A DNA stretch of 64,000 nucleotides from Membranipora membranacea (GCA_914767715.1 OU612072.1:15810001-15874000), one strand, 5' to 3'; positions 11,883 through 25,867 are shown, numbered from the stretch's first letter. Notes: generated by a model not told the origin, from the sequence alone. Program-made: numbers and translations.

Positions 11883-12290
11883 AAATACCGCGATTCACAG
11901 CGAGGAACCTAGTCTAACATAGCTTAGATAAAAGAGATACATATACCGCGATTCACAGCGAGGAACTTAGTCTAACATAGCCTAGATACAAATACCGCGA
12001 TTCACAGCGAGGAAATCAGTCTAACATAGCTTAGATGCAAATACCGCGATTCACAGCGAGGAACCTAGTCTAACATAGCCTAGATACAAATACCGCGATT
12101 CACAGCGAGGAAATCAGTCTAACATAGCTTAGATGCAAATACCGCGATTCACAGCGAGGAAATCAGTCTAACATAGCTTAGATACAAATACCGCGATTCA
12201 CAGCGAGGAACTTAGTCTAACATAGCTTAGATATAAAGAGATACATATACCGCGACTCACAGCGAGGAACCCAGTCTAACATAGTTTCAA
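11883..12290. repeat. Tandem array, about eight ~49-base units
   Basis: The core ACCGCGATTCACAGCGAGG followed by a TAGTCTAACATAG segment recurs about eight times, mostly every 47-50 bases, with two longer spacers that include AGAGATAC. The units are nearly identical, so the array is recent. Similar minisatellites are common inside Helitron-like and other non-autonomous elements, but this element has no diagnostic ends. Confidence 0.85.
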
Positions 12291-12857
12291 TACACAGAGA
12301 TATCACACTGAATATCACACTGAATTCGAGGTCATCTGCACCAAGGGTAAGATCTTATTATAAAGATTTTTGAATGTTTATGTATTTTTATGACTAAATG
12401 ATAAATGCTAAGATATTATTGTAAAATTATTGATTGATTTATTGCCTGACGAATAGAACCATATTTATATTTTGTTATTATTGTTTAAAATAAATCCTTG
12501 AGCAATTCCACCGAGAATTGCACCAAACTCAAATCTAAACCAGTGCTCAGTAGTTGAGGCTAGCGCACATTGTACGATAGTAGCTCTACTTACCGCTGAG
12601 GTATTGTTGATCAACAGTTCAGTTGTGTTTTTGAAGTCTCTCTTTAATAACCGAATTATCAGCAATTATAAGTCCAGATCTGCTACCATTGCATTTGCAC
12701 TACTTGAACCATACATATCGCGGATTCTAAAACAGAAAATTGGAGGATATTTTATTATTTGGGATTTGAGACAAGGAGTGAACAACTCCAAATTACAGTC
12801 CGATTAATCAAACACAAAATTCATTCACCATAACAAATCAAAAATTCCATGCTGATA

Positions 12858-13286
12858 ATAGGGGCGGGGCGGGAGGATATAAATTAAACTTTCTCATGAG
12901 CATCATGTGAGATAAATGAAGTATTTATTGACAGCTAAAAATCCCCAACACTCCTTGTTTCAAATGAATCGGACAAGGAAGATAAAATAACATCTCGAAA
13001 GTTCCTCAAACTTTTCTGATCGAGGATGTAGATTTAGTGAACAAGCCAATTTAAACTGAGTAAGGACTGGCAATCTAGGCTGGCCTTATACAGGATAAGG
13101 GTATGTTTCATACAATTGACTAATGTGTCCATACATGACCTAGTGAGGTGTGTAGAAAGCTGCCAATATGTGATAAAGACATCCTTTAGCCATCGTCAGC
13201 TGCTTTTGAGCATAGCGAACAGGACAAAACATGAACACTTAACTCAAAGTGAATACTTGTTTCCTTTAACTTGTTGATAGTAGGTT
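12858..13286. repeat. Block S, second part
   Basis: Continues block S after the 2.76-kb insertion and matches 38150-38570 and 54220-54835. It ends abruptly at 13286, where the paralogous copies continue into GGGTAGGAAGCTCAAC and this copy continues into the 13.1-kb insertion. Confidence 0.65.
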
Positions 13287-16200
13287 CTCTGCTGGTTTAA
13301 GGTAATTTATGAGTTACGGCTTATCTCCCCCACGTTGTGTACAATTTTCCTATCTGCCTCTCCAGCATTTTTGTATATATTATCATCTAGCGAAAAACAT
13401 TTAGCCCCCTCTGTAATTCTCTTACCTTATTTTTTTTATTCATACCAATCTACTCGTTAGAAAAAGCCGAACAAGGATCAAAATGTTTTTCTAAGAAAAA
13501 TTAATTTTATTGCAAGCTACACCAGGAAAACGTATTACATTATAATTCTATATAAGCACCCGCTAGCAGACTTATAAGACAGACCTGCCATTGAAATCGG
13601 TCAAGCGTATCAAACTGATACAGTGCAGGATGGTTGAAGCTCATAGACTCAATATGAAATATACGCTGAATATTAAACGGAGTATTATCAACTTTGTGAC
13701 CAGTCTGGGTTTACTCAGCAACTGGTAACTGGGTAATTAATGAGATGTCTCTCTATAACCCCTCTCGCAAATAACTGTAGTAGTACATGTAGCCTAATTA
13801 GTGTAGTGAAATGTAGTGTAATTGCAGAAGCTGATACTGCCCACTGGAATGTGTGGGAGCACAATATTTCTGGATTTATTATTTGCAAGCAGCCTATTGT
13901 CACGTCCAACAAAATGCAAGACACACATATCAGTATACCTCAGGCAAATGAGACGGAGGGCTCGTTCAGTCCTCAACTGCAAGCAGGAAACCAGACGTCA
14001 GGATAGAATTTGAAGATTTGCTTGATGATGCAATGAATGATGAGATATAGGCTAGTAAATAAACAACAACTTGCTGAGATTGAGAATGTTCCTGCAGTAG
14101 AGCAACTATGCTCCCGTCGTATTGCCAGTAGAGTAAGTACCATTTCAATGTATAAATAAATACTTCTATTGGCAACTAAAGTCGTCGTATTGGAGATATT
14201 TTGCACTCAGTGCCAGAAAAAAATAGCAACAGAAAAACCAGAAAGGAAATTGAATAGAATATCATTAACGTTGTTGATCATGTATATAACATATCGTTGA
14301 ATAGCAATAAAGGATGTTGACAATTTCATTTAAAGTACATCAACCACCCCAATGACGGGTCAGGTGTGTTCCAATTACAAATAAATAGCCAAAAATGCTA
14401 TCTGAGTGAAATGAAGAGGTGTGTCCCCGTTCACAAACCACTCACTGCTAGATGGAGCTGTAGGCTTTGTATCCTGAGTGAGCAATATGGAACTGAATGT
14501 TTCTAATTGAATAACCAAATAGTTCTGAGGTCAAGTGATTCTGATGATGAGAGCCTCACGCAAGCCTCATTTATTCTCAATGTATGCCTCCCTACCATCA
14601 ACACTAAAACATATTGAATAACGACTGGGAATTATTTGACCCACAGGTGAATATCACGCACTTCAATTTTGCAAGAGTTCTGGGAGTAGGTTATCATAAA
14701 ATCTCTGACAAAAACAACAGGGCAAAACCAAAAAAAAGCTAATCCGATGGCGTCTTGTGTTCCATCGAAAATATGTGTACGATAAACTTCGTGCCCTAGA
14801 GGATTGCACTATTGGTAGGGGATTTGCTATTTCAAGCAAATGTACTCTCCAAAATTACTTTATATAGGCTCCCACCACAGCTAGGCAGATAATCACGCTA
14901 GCTAACATTGAGTCCTCTCACCTAGTTAGATGGAGGTGGAGATGGTTAGGTGGATGTTTTGTGGCTTGTTGCTAGTTGCCTTTATTAATTTCTTCTATCT
15001 TTAGAATGATAAGATATAGTATACAGTTCACTGCTGGAGGATATTGAATGTCAGGGAAACTATGAATGAGCACAGATTCTATCTTCAACAGACTAATTAC
15101 AAACAGCCTATATGTATACTACTGCCCTCTTTTGAAGGCAATAGCAGACACCAGAATATTACTTGTCCCCTCAAATGTTCGAGAAGATCAGATGCCGAGT
15201 AACTAGCTTCTGGAGGCCTCGATTGAGAAAGTAACCGTGGTTGAGCAATCATGCTCTTCATGCCTATAAAGTAAGTATCACATCAATCCAGGTTGTACCT
15301 TAACCTATCTAAGGACACCGAGGCATAACCCAATCTTTTTTAAATCAGTTGTATTGCCTTCTGCAATTAGTCAAGGTTTTCGTATCAAATATTATTGTGT
15401 TGTGGATAATGAGATTATTGCATAATTTTCTGGCCACTGGGCTGGATGGTCATGGCCATGATAAATGGTCGCTCTGCACATTATGTCTCATAGCTGTCTT
15501 TCTCATAAATTCAGTCTCTCAAACAAAAAAGAATTCCATAAAAAGCTTACACAGCTAAGAGCATCTAGTGAAAGATTTACATTGTGCAACGTTTCGATCC
15601 CAGTATTGGTAACATGCCATTTTTCGTGTTTTTATATGTCATACGTTATGGGAAGACACTAGGCTAAGCCCACAGCAGAAGGATTTTTTTGTCTCAGCGG
15701 TACTGTGTTAATTGTGTTTGTTGGCCTTATTTAGTTGACCAATAAACTGTCACACAACAGTAGGTGAAAACGGTGTAGTAAACATCTCATGCCCATGGTA
15801 AAGTGTACTCAATAACTACCGTGGTATCGGTTATGTGATGCTACCTCCTCAACATTCCATTCTCAGATATGATAAGTCCTGTAGCAAAGATGACAAATTT
15901 GATGCTTTCATACAAGTCATGGCAAAAGTTTTGTTAAGGCAAAATCAGCATAATTAAGGGTTTGTCTGTGATTACATGGTAATGTTGGTCCCAAGAATGC
16001 CAAGCTCTTTAGACACTGGAAAACAATTGCATCAATATTTTATATCCTTGAAAAGTAATCGCCGGAGCAAAACCTCACCTTTTTGCACACAGCTAAATTC
16101 AAAGCTAGCTAACATTTACTCAGCATCTTGAATTTATATAGAACGACACTAATTTAGTACTTGCTAACATTAAGTCACCCCGTTTGGGGGGAGGGGGGGT

Positions 16201-16829
16201 ATTGATACTGGACATTGGCAAATTATACATGTTTGTAACTCCAGATGCCTTAGCCCTTTGCTAGCTGAACTCGAGCTCGTAGCTAGTATTAATCCGTCAA
16301 CAATTTACAATTACTTTGTGTGCTTGTTATCTTAAGTAATGGGGTAGGAATAGACAGATTTGTAGCCAGGGATGATATGCCCATGGTGCATTATATTTCT
16401 AGGGTTTTGCAACCAAAATCAAGCTATGCCCATCAGACTTGGATACACAGGTTATTCGTAGACTAAGGTCTGATCAATCTACTTGTGTTTGAATTTGTGT
16501 TACCACTAGAAACATACGAATGCTCTAGACTGGAATGTACAAGCTAGAAAGTTTCCTTATTTATTCAGAGCATTCCTCACGGCGCAGCGACACTGATCTA
16601 TCCACTTAGTGGTAGCATTGCAATGATTTTGTATGCAAGTGAATTGAGATATTGATGGTTACTGTACGCTCAGACTTAGAATGTGGTTGATAATGCCACT
16701 GACTCATATTTAGCCAAATAACAGTATTTCAACAGTGGAATACAAATAAATCTATAAATCTGTAAACATTTCAACTGTTCACATAGTTATCCCATCTGTT
16801 CTTGTGGTACCAAAGAGTTTACTGCAGAG

Positions 16830-16865
16830 ACCACAGCTTGACCACAGCTTGACCACAGCTTGACA
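16830..16865. repeat. Short tandem repeat GACCACAGCTT, three copies
   Basis: Three consecutive 11-12 base units (GACCACAGCTT) end in GACAGCTGTGAC inside the 13.1-kb insertion. No function is apparent. Confidence 0.7.
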
Positions 16866-18183
16866 GCTGTGACATTAAATCATAGTCTCTGATAAAACAT
16901 CGTTTCAAATTTAGCTGCAGGTATATTAGGCATTGTTAATTGGCCACAGAACTCTATCAGAGACTTGCCGAAGATTCTCAAACAGTATCCATCTTGCTAT
17001 ACTAACAAGGCGAGACGTAACTGAAGCAAGGTGTAAAAGAACTCTTTTACTCCTTGACTGAAGCAAGGCCGAACAGGGAATGACTTTTTATTGCAGTGGT
17101 TTATTTTCTGTCTGACAGAAAAAAGGACAACACTACTTAACATTACACTTCTTTTCTTCATTTGCAGGATTTGTTCGGTGCGATAGCTACCTAGCTACTC
17201 ATCATTCTATTTGAGATGGTATATCGTCTTGAGTTCTCTCCTGTTTTACATTATGAAGCTTTCGTCAACAGGAAAAGAGATGGCGACACAGTTGTAGGCT
17301 AGGCAGGCATTCCAATCTGATCAAAATCAACCCAAAATGGGTTTAATTCATAGACTGGTTTAATTAAAATTACATACATATTTCATATTCATATTACATT
17401 ACATATTGTTACATATAATAATTACATCAAGAGGAGCCTGCTCTGACTCTAAAGTTATATATTCCAGCTCTCTAACTGCAAATAAAATATTAGGGATGTG
17501 TTTATTGACAGAGAAGCGTTACTAAATTGTGCACCAGCATGAATAGAAAGTAAAATAATCAATTTCGCTTGGATCTGAAAGTTATGCAGTGAATTCAAGC
17601 CTTGTCACCGTGGCCGTCTCTGTTTCGAGTGTTGAGCCTTGTCACCCGCCTACCAAGAAGCCGTGTGACAAGGCTAGATAGATCATACAACAATTAACTG
17701 AAGGTTCATCTCCCCAAGCTGTCTTAGAATGGTGCATAATTGACCTACACTGATTTTCAATTGTATTATTATGGATGTTTTTTTATTAGTTTTATGTGTC
17801 TGTGTGCATGATAATGAAATAATAAAATCAGAAGGAAAAGTGAATCACCGGTTTCTGAGCTGAATTATAAGGTTGATCTTTGTCTAGTGCATGTGATCAC
17901 TGTGGGAATGAAGCTTTTCTTTTGTTTTAATGTGCGTCTGTTATCAATGGAACAAATTCCCAACGCTGAGTTGCTGACAATTTAAAATTCAAAGATAGAT
18001 AGCAGGTTGAGATTTGGTCAGTTTGAGGATGAAATGTTTACAGGTTTGAGAACAATGCTCAGTTTGTACGTGAATAAATCATAAGATTTAATTGGAATTG
18101 ATACCTTCACACAGTGTAGTTAAGGTCAGATCGTTGTCCAAGATGAGAAGTTTTGAAGCTTTTACCTCAAATACAAAAATCCT

Positions 18184-18256
18184 CTCCCAACCTGGGATTA
18201 GAACCTAGGAACTTGTGCATGCGAAACCAAAGCAATACCCCTGAGCTATACGTGAA
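18184..18256 (-). repeat. tRNA-like SINE fragment
   Basis: On the minus strand the sequence has a good A box (TAGCTCAGGGGTATTGC) and B box (GGTTCTAATCCC) at tRNA spacing. The acceptor and anticodon stems pair poorly, with CGC in the loop position. This argues for a tRNA-derived SINE head or decayed tRNA-like sequence rather than a working tRNA-Ala. Confidence 0.4.
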
Positions 18257-18830
18257 TGACTAAACATTACCGCATATACATTATCAATTGACAAATTGTT
18301 CTGTTTTGGCACAGTTCCAACATGCTATCACAAGAGCAAATACACAGCATAACGTCCAAGTGATGATCTCCATACAAGTACTTGTGGTTAGAGCATAATA
18401 GCGATGAATAACTATGATATGAAACTTAGGCTATGAAGTATTTTGTGAGCAGTGACATTGAAACATATTTGCTTTGTCTGGCAAACTGTGGTATGATACC
18501 GGAGACTATTATCCATAGTCTCTGATGCTACTACGAGCAAGCAGTGACCATTAAACTAAGATACCAATCTTCAATCGACAAAAAATAATCAAACAGTTTT
18601 CCTACCCGGTGATGGTGTTGCCTTGACTCCAGCCAAGGTTGTGGCTAAATAAAATGCACAGCCTAGCAGCAAACAATTAGTGGCAGGCCAGTCATAGGTA
18701 TATGGTATCAAAAATACTGAACCCCTTTCCCCTTGTCTAGTCAGACTTACATGCCAAACCTCATGGTAAATCTAAACTACATGACAAATGATAATCCCTC
18801 ATATCACCATCTCCTATCATCAGAGTTAAC

Positions 18831-18956
18831 ATAGACGAAGCTTGGTCCATTTGCCTGCATTCCATGTCGCTCTCAATCCACTGGTCATGCCACAGGCCTG
18901 CCGCGTAACCAGTGGAAGGGAGCAACAGGAATGCAGACAATTGGATTAATCTTGTT
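18831..18956. mobile_element. Foldback MITE, about 130 bases (copy 1)
   Basis: The ends form an imperfect inverted repeat of about 30 bases (AGACGAAGCTTGGTCC... against ...AATCTTGTTCT) containing TTGCCTGCATTCC. The interior also pairs (CCACTGG with CCAGTGG). AGAGTTAACAT flanks both sides and may be a target duplication. A related copy in opposite orientation is at about 21637-21757. Confidence 0.6.
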
Positions 18957-21636
18957 CTAGAGTTAACATGACAAAACTAAATCTGAATCAAAACTCGAGA
19001 ATATCGTTGTCTGACTCTATAATACTAAGATTTATTTGCTGAATATGGAGAAAATAGAATAGTGAATATGGATAAAAAACTATATATATATTATATACTT
19101 CTAGAGAAAATTTAGCTAAATAACTGGCAGTACCTGCTAATAAGGAAGTCATGGTAATATAATAAGTTGCAAAACCATTTTCACATTTTCATTGAGCAAG
19201 TTTTGTAAGACAGCTAACATCAAGCAAAGAATACACAGCCTTATCCCTTGTAGAAGCGTCTTTTATGCAACAAAATTACGGCCACTTGCAAAAAAACAGA
19301 GCCAGGCATAGGGAGTGGGAGTCGTTCGAGCAGCATCCTGAGATGAAGTCATTCATCGGGGAGCACTGTAAAGGCTTTGTTTAGGCGATAGAGTAATCGA
19401 TCTTGGCTCTAGCATGGTACTGTTTTTTCAAATCGCAATAGGTCCAGTCATATAAGATGTCCACTAAAATCTATATCTATAAAAAACAACATCATACAAG
19501 GAATTACCTCACCAGTTGATTAAACAATATGCAGAAAAATTCTCATTTTCTCAAAATTCTCATGGCATTGCATTGACCATTGGACTACACACAGTATTTG
19601 TTGTAATTTAGATCAGGTTATGATTGATTGGCGTTTACAAGCTGACTGATTTATTTTGTTTTAGCTACAGGATATAAAGATGACTTCGATTCATAAAGCA
19701 ATGATGAGGAAAACAGACATGATGCCACAATGGGCAAAAAACTAGAATTCCATTATACCACGTCTAATCTACATAACAGCTGGATGAATACACCTTTGAA
19801 TTATATAAACAACAGTATTCGTGTGCGTGTCCTCTCGCTTTCAACATGATAGAAATCTCCCCAGCGGTCTGTCAAGTTATTTATAAATCGTAACGATAGT
19901 AAGTGAAGCACCCAAAGTTAAATAATACCCAGCCCTAACTTCTTATAATCTTAGTAGCTGCAAATAAAAGTAATAGACAGTGTGTCTATTGACAGAGAGG
20001 TATTATTAGATTTCGCAACCACCATGAAAAGAAAGTCAAATATTTACTCTATTATCTCAGCATGATTCCTGTTGAACTGTAATAGCCAAACTGTTATAGG
20101 AAACCGATCAAAGGATGCCAACAAACTCTCCCCTAATTAACAGAAAGGGCTCTTTTATTTATGTATATCATTCAAAAACAATTGTGATTTTCTCTTCTCT
20201 GTGACAGATATAGCTCCATGGCTTTTTTTCATGGTACAACTGAAACTGCATTAAATTTGTTTTGAATTCCTCTGTCCACACATTACTGATAAGGGTGCTT
20301 TAGTCGGAATTTACAGAGATGATTTTTCCTCCCGCAGACGATAATCAATACTTATTTACGAATGGTGTCAGGGCTTCATGAAATGTAAATAAAGTTTTTC
20401 AATTGCTGATAGAAACAAAAAAGCATTCGCATAAATGGTTTCTGAAATATTCAGACGCAAAGCCAATTTCTCCACTAGAGTAAACAACATCAATGTACAG
20501 CAGGGATCAAGTTGAAATCCGGATAGAACACCGCCATCTGCATCCCACAGATGTAGGTGATCACAATAGTTAAATTGGAAAGGAGTGGTAAACAGTATTC
20601 AGCCAATGCCACTTTTTCTAAAATTACCAGCACTACAATGTACTCGTTAACCTGGTCTCGCTATAAAATCCAGAGAACTGTGTTACAAGTTAAATCAAAA
20701 TATTCCTATAATGGAGACCAATCTCAAATGTGAAAAGATAAGTTGCAGGAGAAAATACCTCTACAGAAGTGTTCTGCTTTGTAGTTTGATTACATACCCT
20801 TATATGCAAGGCCGAGTGTATCGGAAATCTTAAGTGATTGCAGCTGCGCCAGAAGTTCTTCCGAGCCTCATGTCCTCAGCCTAAAGATATATGAAATACC
20901 CATCACCATAACATTTGAAAATGGGAAAAAAAAGCGAGAAATTTCTATGTTTATGAGGAATTCCCAATAAATTGCATTGTGGGATATTCTCATACAAGCC
21001 CTTTTTTAATACATACATAGCATACAGCCAACTAGGTGGTGTTATTGCCGGGATATTTCAGACCTTCTTCACTAGGCCTGGTTGCAGTAGTGATAGCAGG
21101 GATATACAGACACAGGGGAAATTACTGATAGTTAAAGTGTCTGTGGATTTTGGATTGGCTAGGGGAAAGTTGTGTACAGCTTGTCATCTCTATATGTTAC
21201 AGTGGCCTTTTTCTTGCAGGCATACCTACCTATGATGAGCCATAACTTGTTTGCTACTTATCCTAAAAACTGGTTTCCAGCATTTGTAAAATGTCCAACC
21301 TTCAAACTATACCATATTGTTGGTATTTTGGGCTAGGATACATAGGCACTGAGTTATATGGGTTCTTGAAATAGGTTATCTCACATAGATATTTATGTTT
21401 TGACAGTTGATAGACTTCGGGCAACAAATTCAGGAAATGTCCGTGCACTGACTCAGCTCACACATAAATATTTATGAAATGACTTATTTTGTCACCCCAA
21501 ATAACTCAGCCTATTCACCGAGCCAAAATGACAATTATATGGTGTGCGTATAGGTTGAAATGTGGAAATTACAAAAAAGTTGCAAACCAGTGAGTTGTCA
21601 TGATTAATGTCAACAATATTATGCCCGCCATAGGTT

Positions 21637-21757
21637 AGATCAAGTTTAATCCAATTGCTTGTATTCCAGTTGCTCCTTTCCGCTGGTCAAGCTGCAGCGT
21701 GACCAGTGGATGGGGAGGAACTTCGAATGCAGGCAAATGGACATAACTTGGTCTATC
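21637..21757. mobile_element. Foldback MITE, about 120 bases (copy 2, inverted)
   Basis: Reverse-complement relative of the element at 18831-18956. Its ends TAGATCAAG and CTTGGTCTA pair, as do the inner TATTCC and GAATGCAGGC segments. CATAGGT occurs on both flanks, a possible 7-8 base target duplication that would suit a hAT-type MITE. Confidence 0.55.
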
Positions 21758-22009
21758 ATAGGTAGGTATGTATGCATGACAAATTGCCATTGTAATTTGC
21801 ATGATTAGTAAATCTTGAATGTAGCTAGCTTGACGAATCCCACCCCCCCCCCAATCAAAAACTAAATAGACTATGACGACTATCATTGAAGTATCCCCTC
21901 TGCATATTGTCACTCTGTGATTCAATTTTCATTATGAACCTTATGATACATAGAATTTTACATGTTTAGTACCTACTGTAAACAGAGATTTTCTTCCTCC
22001 TTGCTACAG

Positions 22010-22279
22010 GAAATATTTTGAAAACTACACTGCTTCTTCTATGAAAGACTTCCATGAGGCATTTTCAACAGAGTCCTGGAACCAGCTTCATCGAACTGAT
22101 AAATTTCGCCATGTAGTACTCAAGTGCAAGGAGTGTGTTAAAAGCCATCCTGAGTTCAAGCTAAAAAAAATTAATATTGAATTTACCAGAACTGTTCTTT
22201 CCTCGGAGGCATTAGAGAACGTGCTAAGGAGTTTGAGGGTAAACCTGAAGGGTTTACATTTGACACAAACAAATTATCA
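22010..22279 (+). CDS. Isolated internal exon of an unrecognised protein
   Basis: A 270-base exon has a strong acceptor (cttgctacag|g) and a strong donor (a|gtgagt). It is phase 2 at both ends and open throughout. The peptide is charged and plausible for a soluble protein, with segments KYFENYTASSMKDFHEAF, WNQLHRTDKFRHVVLKC and VKSHPEFKLKK. It has no signal or TM segment. I do not recognise the family. No partner exon was found within the 13.1-kb insertion, so it may be a captured exon or a relic of an element-encoded protein. Confidence 0.4.
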
Positions 22280-24589
22280 GTGAGTCCTATTTATCTTTGA
22301 TTGGATATTGACAGGGAATAGTTACACAAAACCTGACTACACCTACACCTCATCAAATTTAAAATGAAGATGTCTTAAGATTGCAGCTAAAACTCCTTCC
22401 ACTGCTATTAGACAAGGCCAAGGACATCGTATGATGAGATATATATTCTCAGCTAATTGGGCCAATACGGAAATTTGTAAGTGATGCCTGAGGGACTGGG
22501 CGAATATATAACGCCAAAATGTTTATCAGATCGATGTCTTACCTGATGTTAGAAGACTATCCGAGAAGGCTAGTTAAATGAAGGGTAGGGTCAAGACAGC
22601 TCATAATTCATCTCTTGCTACCGGCAACCCTACTAGATCTTCTGAAAAGTAATAATCAAGCTGTTACATTTATGCAGATAACTAGAAGAATGCAATGACA
22701 TTTTGCGAATACTTGCTAATCAAAGGAACAAATCAACAATGAGTACCAGCCCCCAATTACTCCTTGGTAGAATTACGTCGTACTTCAAATTTGTATGTGT
22801 CAAATTCTGTAATGTAAAATTAGATTTTGTATTAAATGATGTTATAGAATTTCTCACATACAATCTCATTTTTTTTTATGCTGGCGATTTCATTTTTTTT
22901 GCATATGCCCACCCAACGCTTCTGTAGAAAAAAGACAAGATTTGAAGGGATGAGATATATATATAGTTTACAACAAATTAAGGAAACAACCGCTGCTCTC
23001 TGCATCACTCCGTCTTGAAGAATGTATACTACATTTGCTACTCAGAGCCTCATGTGATATGATTTGGAAGGAGCTTGAAACCTGTTAAGTGATCTACTTA
23101 CAACTCATTCAATGATAGGATCTGTGAGATGGTATCATTCACGTGCTTGTAAATAAAATCTTTTCCTGCAAAGAACAACATAACTTCATCAAACATCGAA
23201 CAAATTAAATCTAAGTGTTATGAGGCTGAATGACTTAAAAAAGTGTGGTTGGAATAAAAGAGACAACGGACTAATCTTGGAGTATTGTAGGACCCTAACC
23301 TCAGGGCGCATGACACCAGGGAGAGCCAATTAAATTTTGACTTTGGTGAAAGTGGATTTGCAAAGAGTTTTCCTTCTCTGTTTTGAGAGTAGACAATTGA
23401 TAGTTAGCGATGAATTCATCCCATTACAAAGTTGTCTAGCCTTAACTTTTTCACGGGAAGGAAACTCCTACGCAAATTTAGCAGAGAGATGAAACTTTTT
23501 TTTAAAGAGCTGTAATTTGCAGGTTGACCTTCACTTGCTGCAGCTTTTGTGACACCAGGAAATGAACAAGTTGTATAATACACAGACGTATAAACCAATA
23601 CTGAAATTGGGAATCAATAACTGAATGACCGGGAGAATAGAATAAAGTAATGTTTATCTGGTAGATACCTTACCTGATATTGGAAAGCTTGCAGACTATC
23701 CAAGTGGGTAGAGTAGAGTCAAGACAGCTTCTAAGTCAATCCTTGTTTCTGGGGACTCATCTAAATCTAAATCGACTGAAAAACATTAACCATAGAAATT
23801 TGAGAAGACAATTCAAAGCAGGTAGAGACTTTTGTGGAACCTAGAGCTTATCAATGGTCAACAAAGTTATTGGATGCAGAATTGAGAGTTGGCACTGACA
23901 ATTTAGATCATTATAACAATGATCAAAACTGATATCTGACAATCCTCTATTCTATATAAAAAAGATAGGCAACAATGGTTGAAATATAAATATATTATGT
24001 TGTGAGTGATGGAAATGTTTGAAGTCATGTAAGTGATGGGAGGTAACGCACCAACCGTAATTCCTAAGAGTGACCTAGCATATCACATAGCTATAACATG
24101 CTGGAGTGAAAGTCGAGCCCCAACAGATGCTTCACCTTTCATAGCTATGGTCTCGTTAGGTGGGTATCCCTATTAACGGCACAGTTCTTTGACTTGAGTT
24201 AATATCTATAAACAAGAACATTAAGACTATAAAAAAAAAGTGAAATGAACTATGATGGAAACTCTGTGGTGCAAATAGCATGTGAATACAATTCTGGGGT
24301 TTGTGTTTAATGATGTTACTAGACCTATTAAGCCAACTTAAGCCAGAATTTAGCTATCCTCAACATTTTTCAATAAATACTGAGCACTTCAATGGTGAAG
24401 GGTCTGCTCTTCAATGTGGGGAGATCATTCATTACGAGTTTTCCCATATCTACCTGAGGTAACGCCAGATAATATCAGGATACTTGGTAATAGATAATAA
24501 AACTTTTCTGTTTTGGGTCACTAGCACAGAACAGAATTGTTGCTAATGCGACTGGTTGTGGAAAGCATGTAATTAGGTTTTCGGTCAGC

Positions 24590-24662
24590 TGGGCTTAGTG
24601 TTCAAGAGTCTGATCCCTTGCGATTGTGAGACCGGTGCTTTATCAACTGGGCTACTTCTGAT
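24590..24662 (-). repeat. tRNA-derived SINE-like fragment
   Basis: The minus strand reads TAGCCCAGTTGATAAAGC (A-box-like), then CTCACAATCGCAAGG, a pattern typical of tRNA-derived SINE heads. The B box is poor (GGATCAGACTC). It is not a functional tRNA. Confidence 0.4.
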
Positions 24663-25867
24663 CCTGAATCACACACAGTGTAGACATGGTTTGGAGTTAA
24701 TCTGGGACTACATTAAGATCGACCTAATGTGCTTGTTTTAGTTAGATCCACACTAACAACAAGCCTACTTCTGAACACTAGAGTAACTATGAATAATACT
24801 ATTACATAAATTGCACAAATTCCATAGACAGGGCTAGTAAACTAACTCCGACTCGAGCAAGATGTTTAGTTCGAGGTCTAATCCCAACCTCCCGACGGAA
24901 GAAAATGTTACGTGATGAACAGACCAAATTTTAGGACTGCTAAATTTTATTTTCGGAATAGTATGCGTGATGCAATTTTACCTGGATTGTAAATCACTCT
25001 ATTCACTGTAGCCTTAGTAACCAAGAAACATTAAAAGGACCTAGAAATTACCACTACGCCTCTTTGCCAGTAACAACCCAAAAAATTCGGCAAATGTGAT
25101 GACAATGATGGAGGAGAGAGTGGATTGAGGCCAACCTTAGCCTGTATTGACAAGCTAAGCCAAAGTCAAGATAAGCTGCTGAAGTACTTCAAAACTAACT
25201 TTGCTCAATTAGGCCTATTGTATCTACGCCAATACATTCACAGCATTAGTTGGTTAACTTTTAGCAAACATGCGTAGCACGCTGTTTTTTGGGTCCCAGT
25301 AATGTTACTATGTAATTATAAACTGAATTGAGTATTCCTTTTCATCCTACCAATTGACTGTATACTGATGATTATAATTGCATTGTGTTGCCCCTATTCA
25401 TAATTATGTCAATTTAAAAGTCCCAAAATTGAATGCATTGAATGTAATGGATTATGGAATGAAGCTTAGTAGGTGTCAGGATTGGCTAGCTAGGCCTGTT
25501 GGGGTTTGCTTCAATCACAAAATTATGCTGTCATGATCACTGTTATTCTGTAATAAGTTGAACCAAGGAGAACTCCTTAATTGAACTGATCTGACTCAAC
25601 ATACCACAAATAGGCCTTTTTTTATATGTGGTTCGGGGATAGAGCAGTCATTACACTACCTTCTTTGTCGCAATCTCACGGATCACCTGCAGATTGTTGT
25701 GCAAGTCAACTAGCTAGTGGCCCCAACCACGAGACTTAATATGCCAAGCTGCAGTGGGCCTTATTTATTGATGGGCATATGGTCAAACTGGAAGGGCTCA
25801 ATAATAAAATGATAATAATAATGCCAATTTCAGCAGGCATATCCCTATGGATACTGGATGTAAGAAA

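Larger units (their letters stand above)
10101..12857. mobile_element. 2.76-kb insertion of unknown class in block S
   Basis: The paralogous sites at about 38147 and 54215 run directly from CCTATAGTAGAG-type sequence into GGGGCGGG; here 2,757 bases intervene. ATAG occurs at both edges (10097-10100 and 12858-12861), a candidate 4-base target duplication. The ends share only a short TRTCAG, too weak to call a terminal inverted repeat. The interior has two tandem arrays and no convincing protein. It is probably a non-autonomous or decayed transposon. Confidence 0.55.

Noticed and set aside
11883-12290. Possible CRISPR-like array
   Set aside because: The units are contiguous near-identical minisatellite repeats without unique spacers, in an animal genome.
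13740-14206. Overlapping frames of 62-88 codons on both strands
   Set aside because: No splice-site pairing, domain or repeat support. Overlapping frames in several phases are typical of chance.
18184-18256. Functional tRNA-Ala on the minus strand
   Set aside because: A and B boxes are present, but the acceptor and anticodon stems have several mismatches. A SINE-type relic is more likely.
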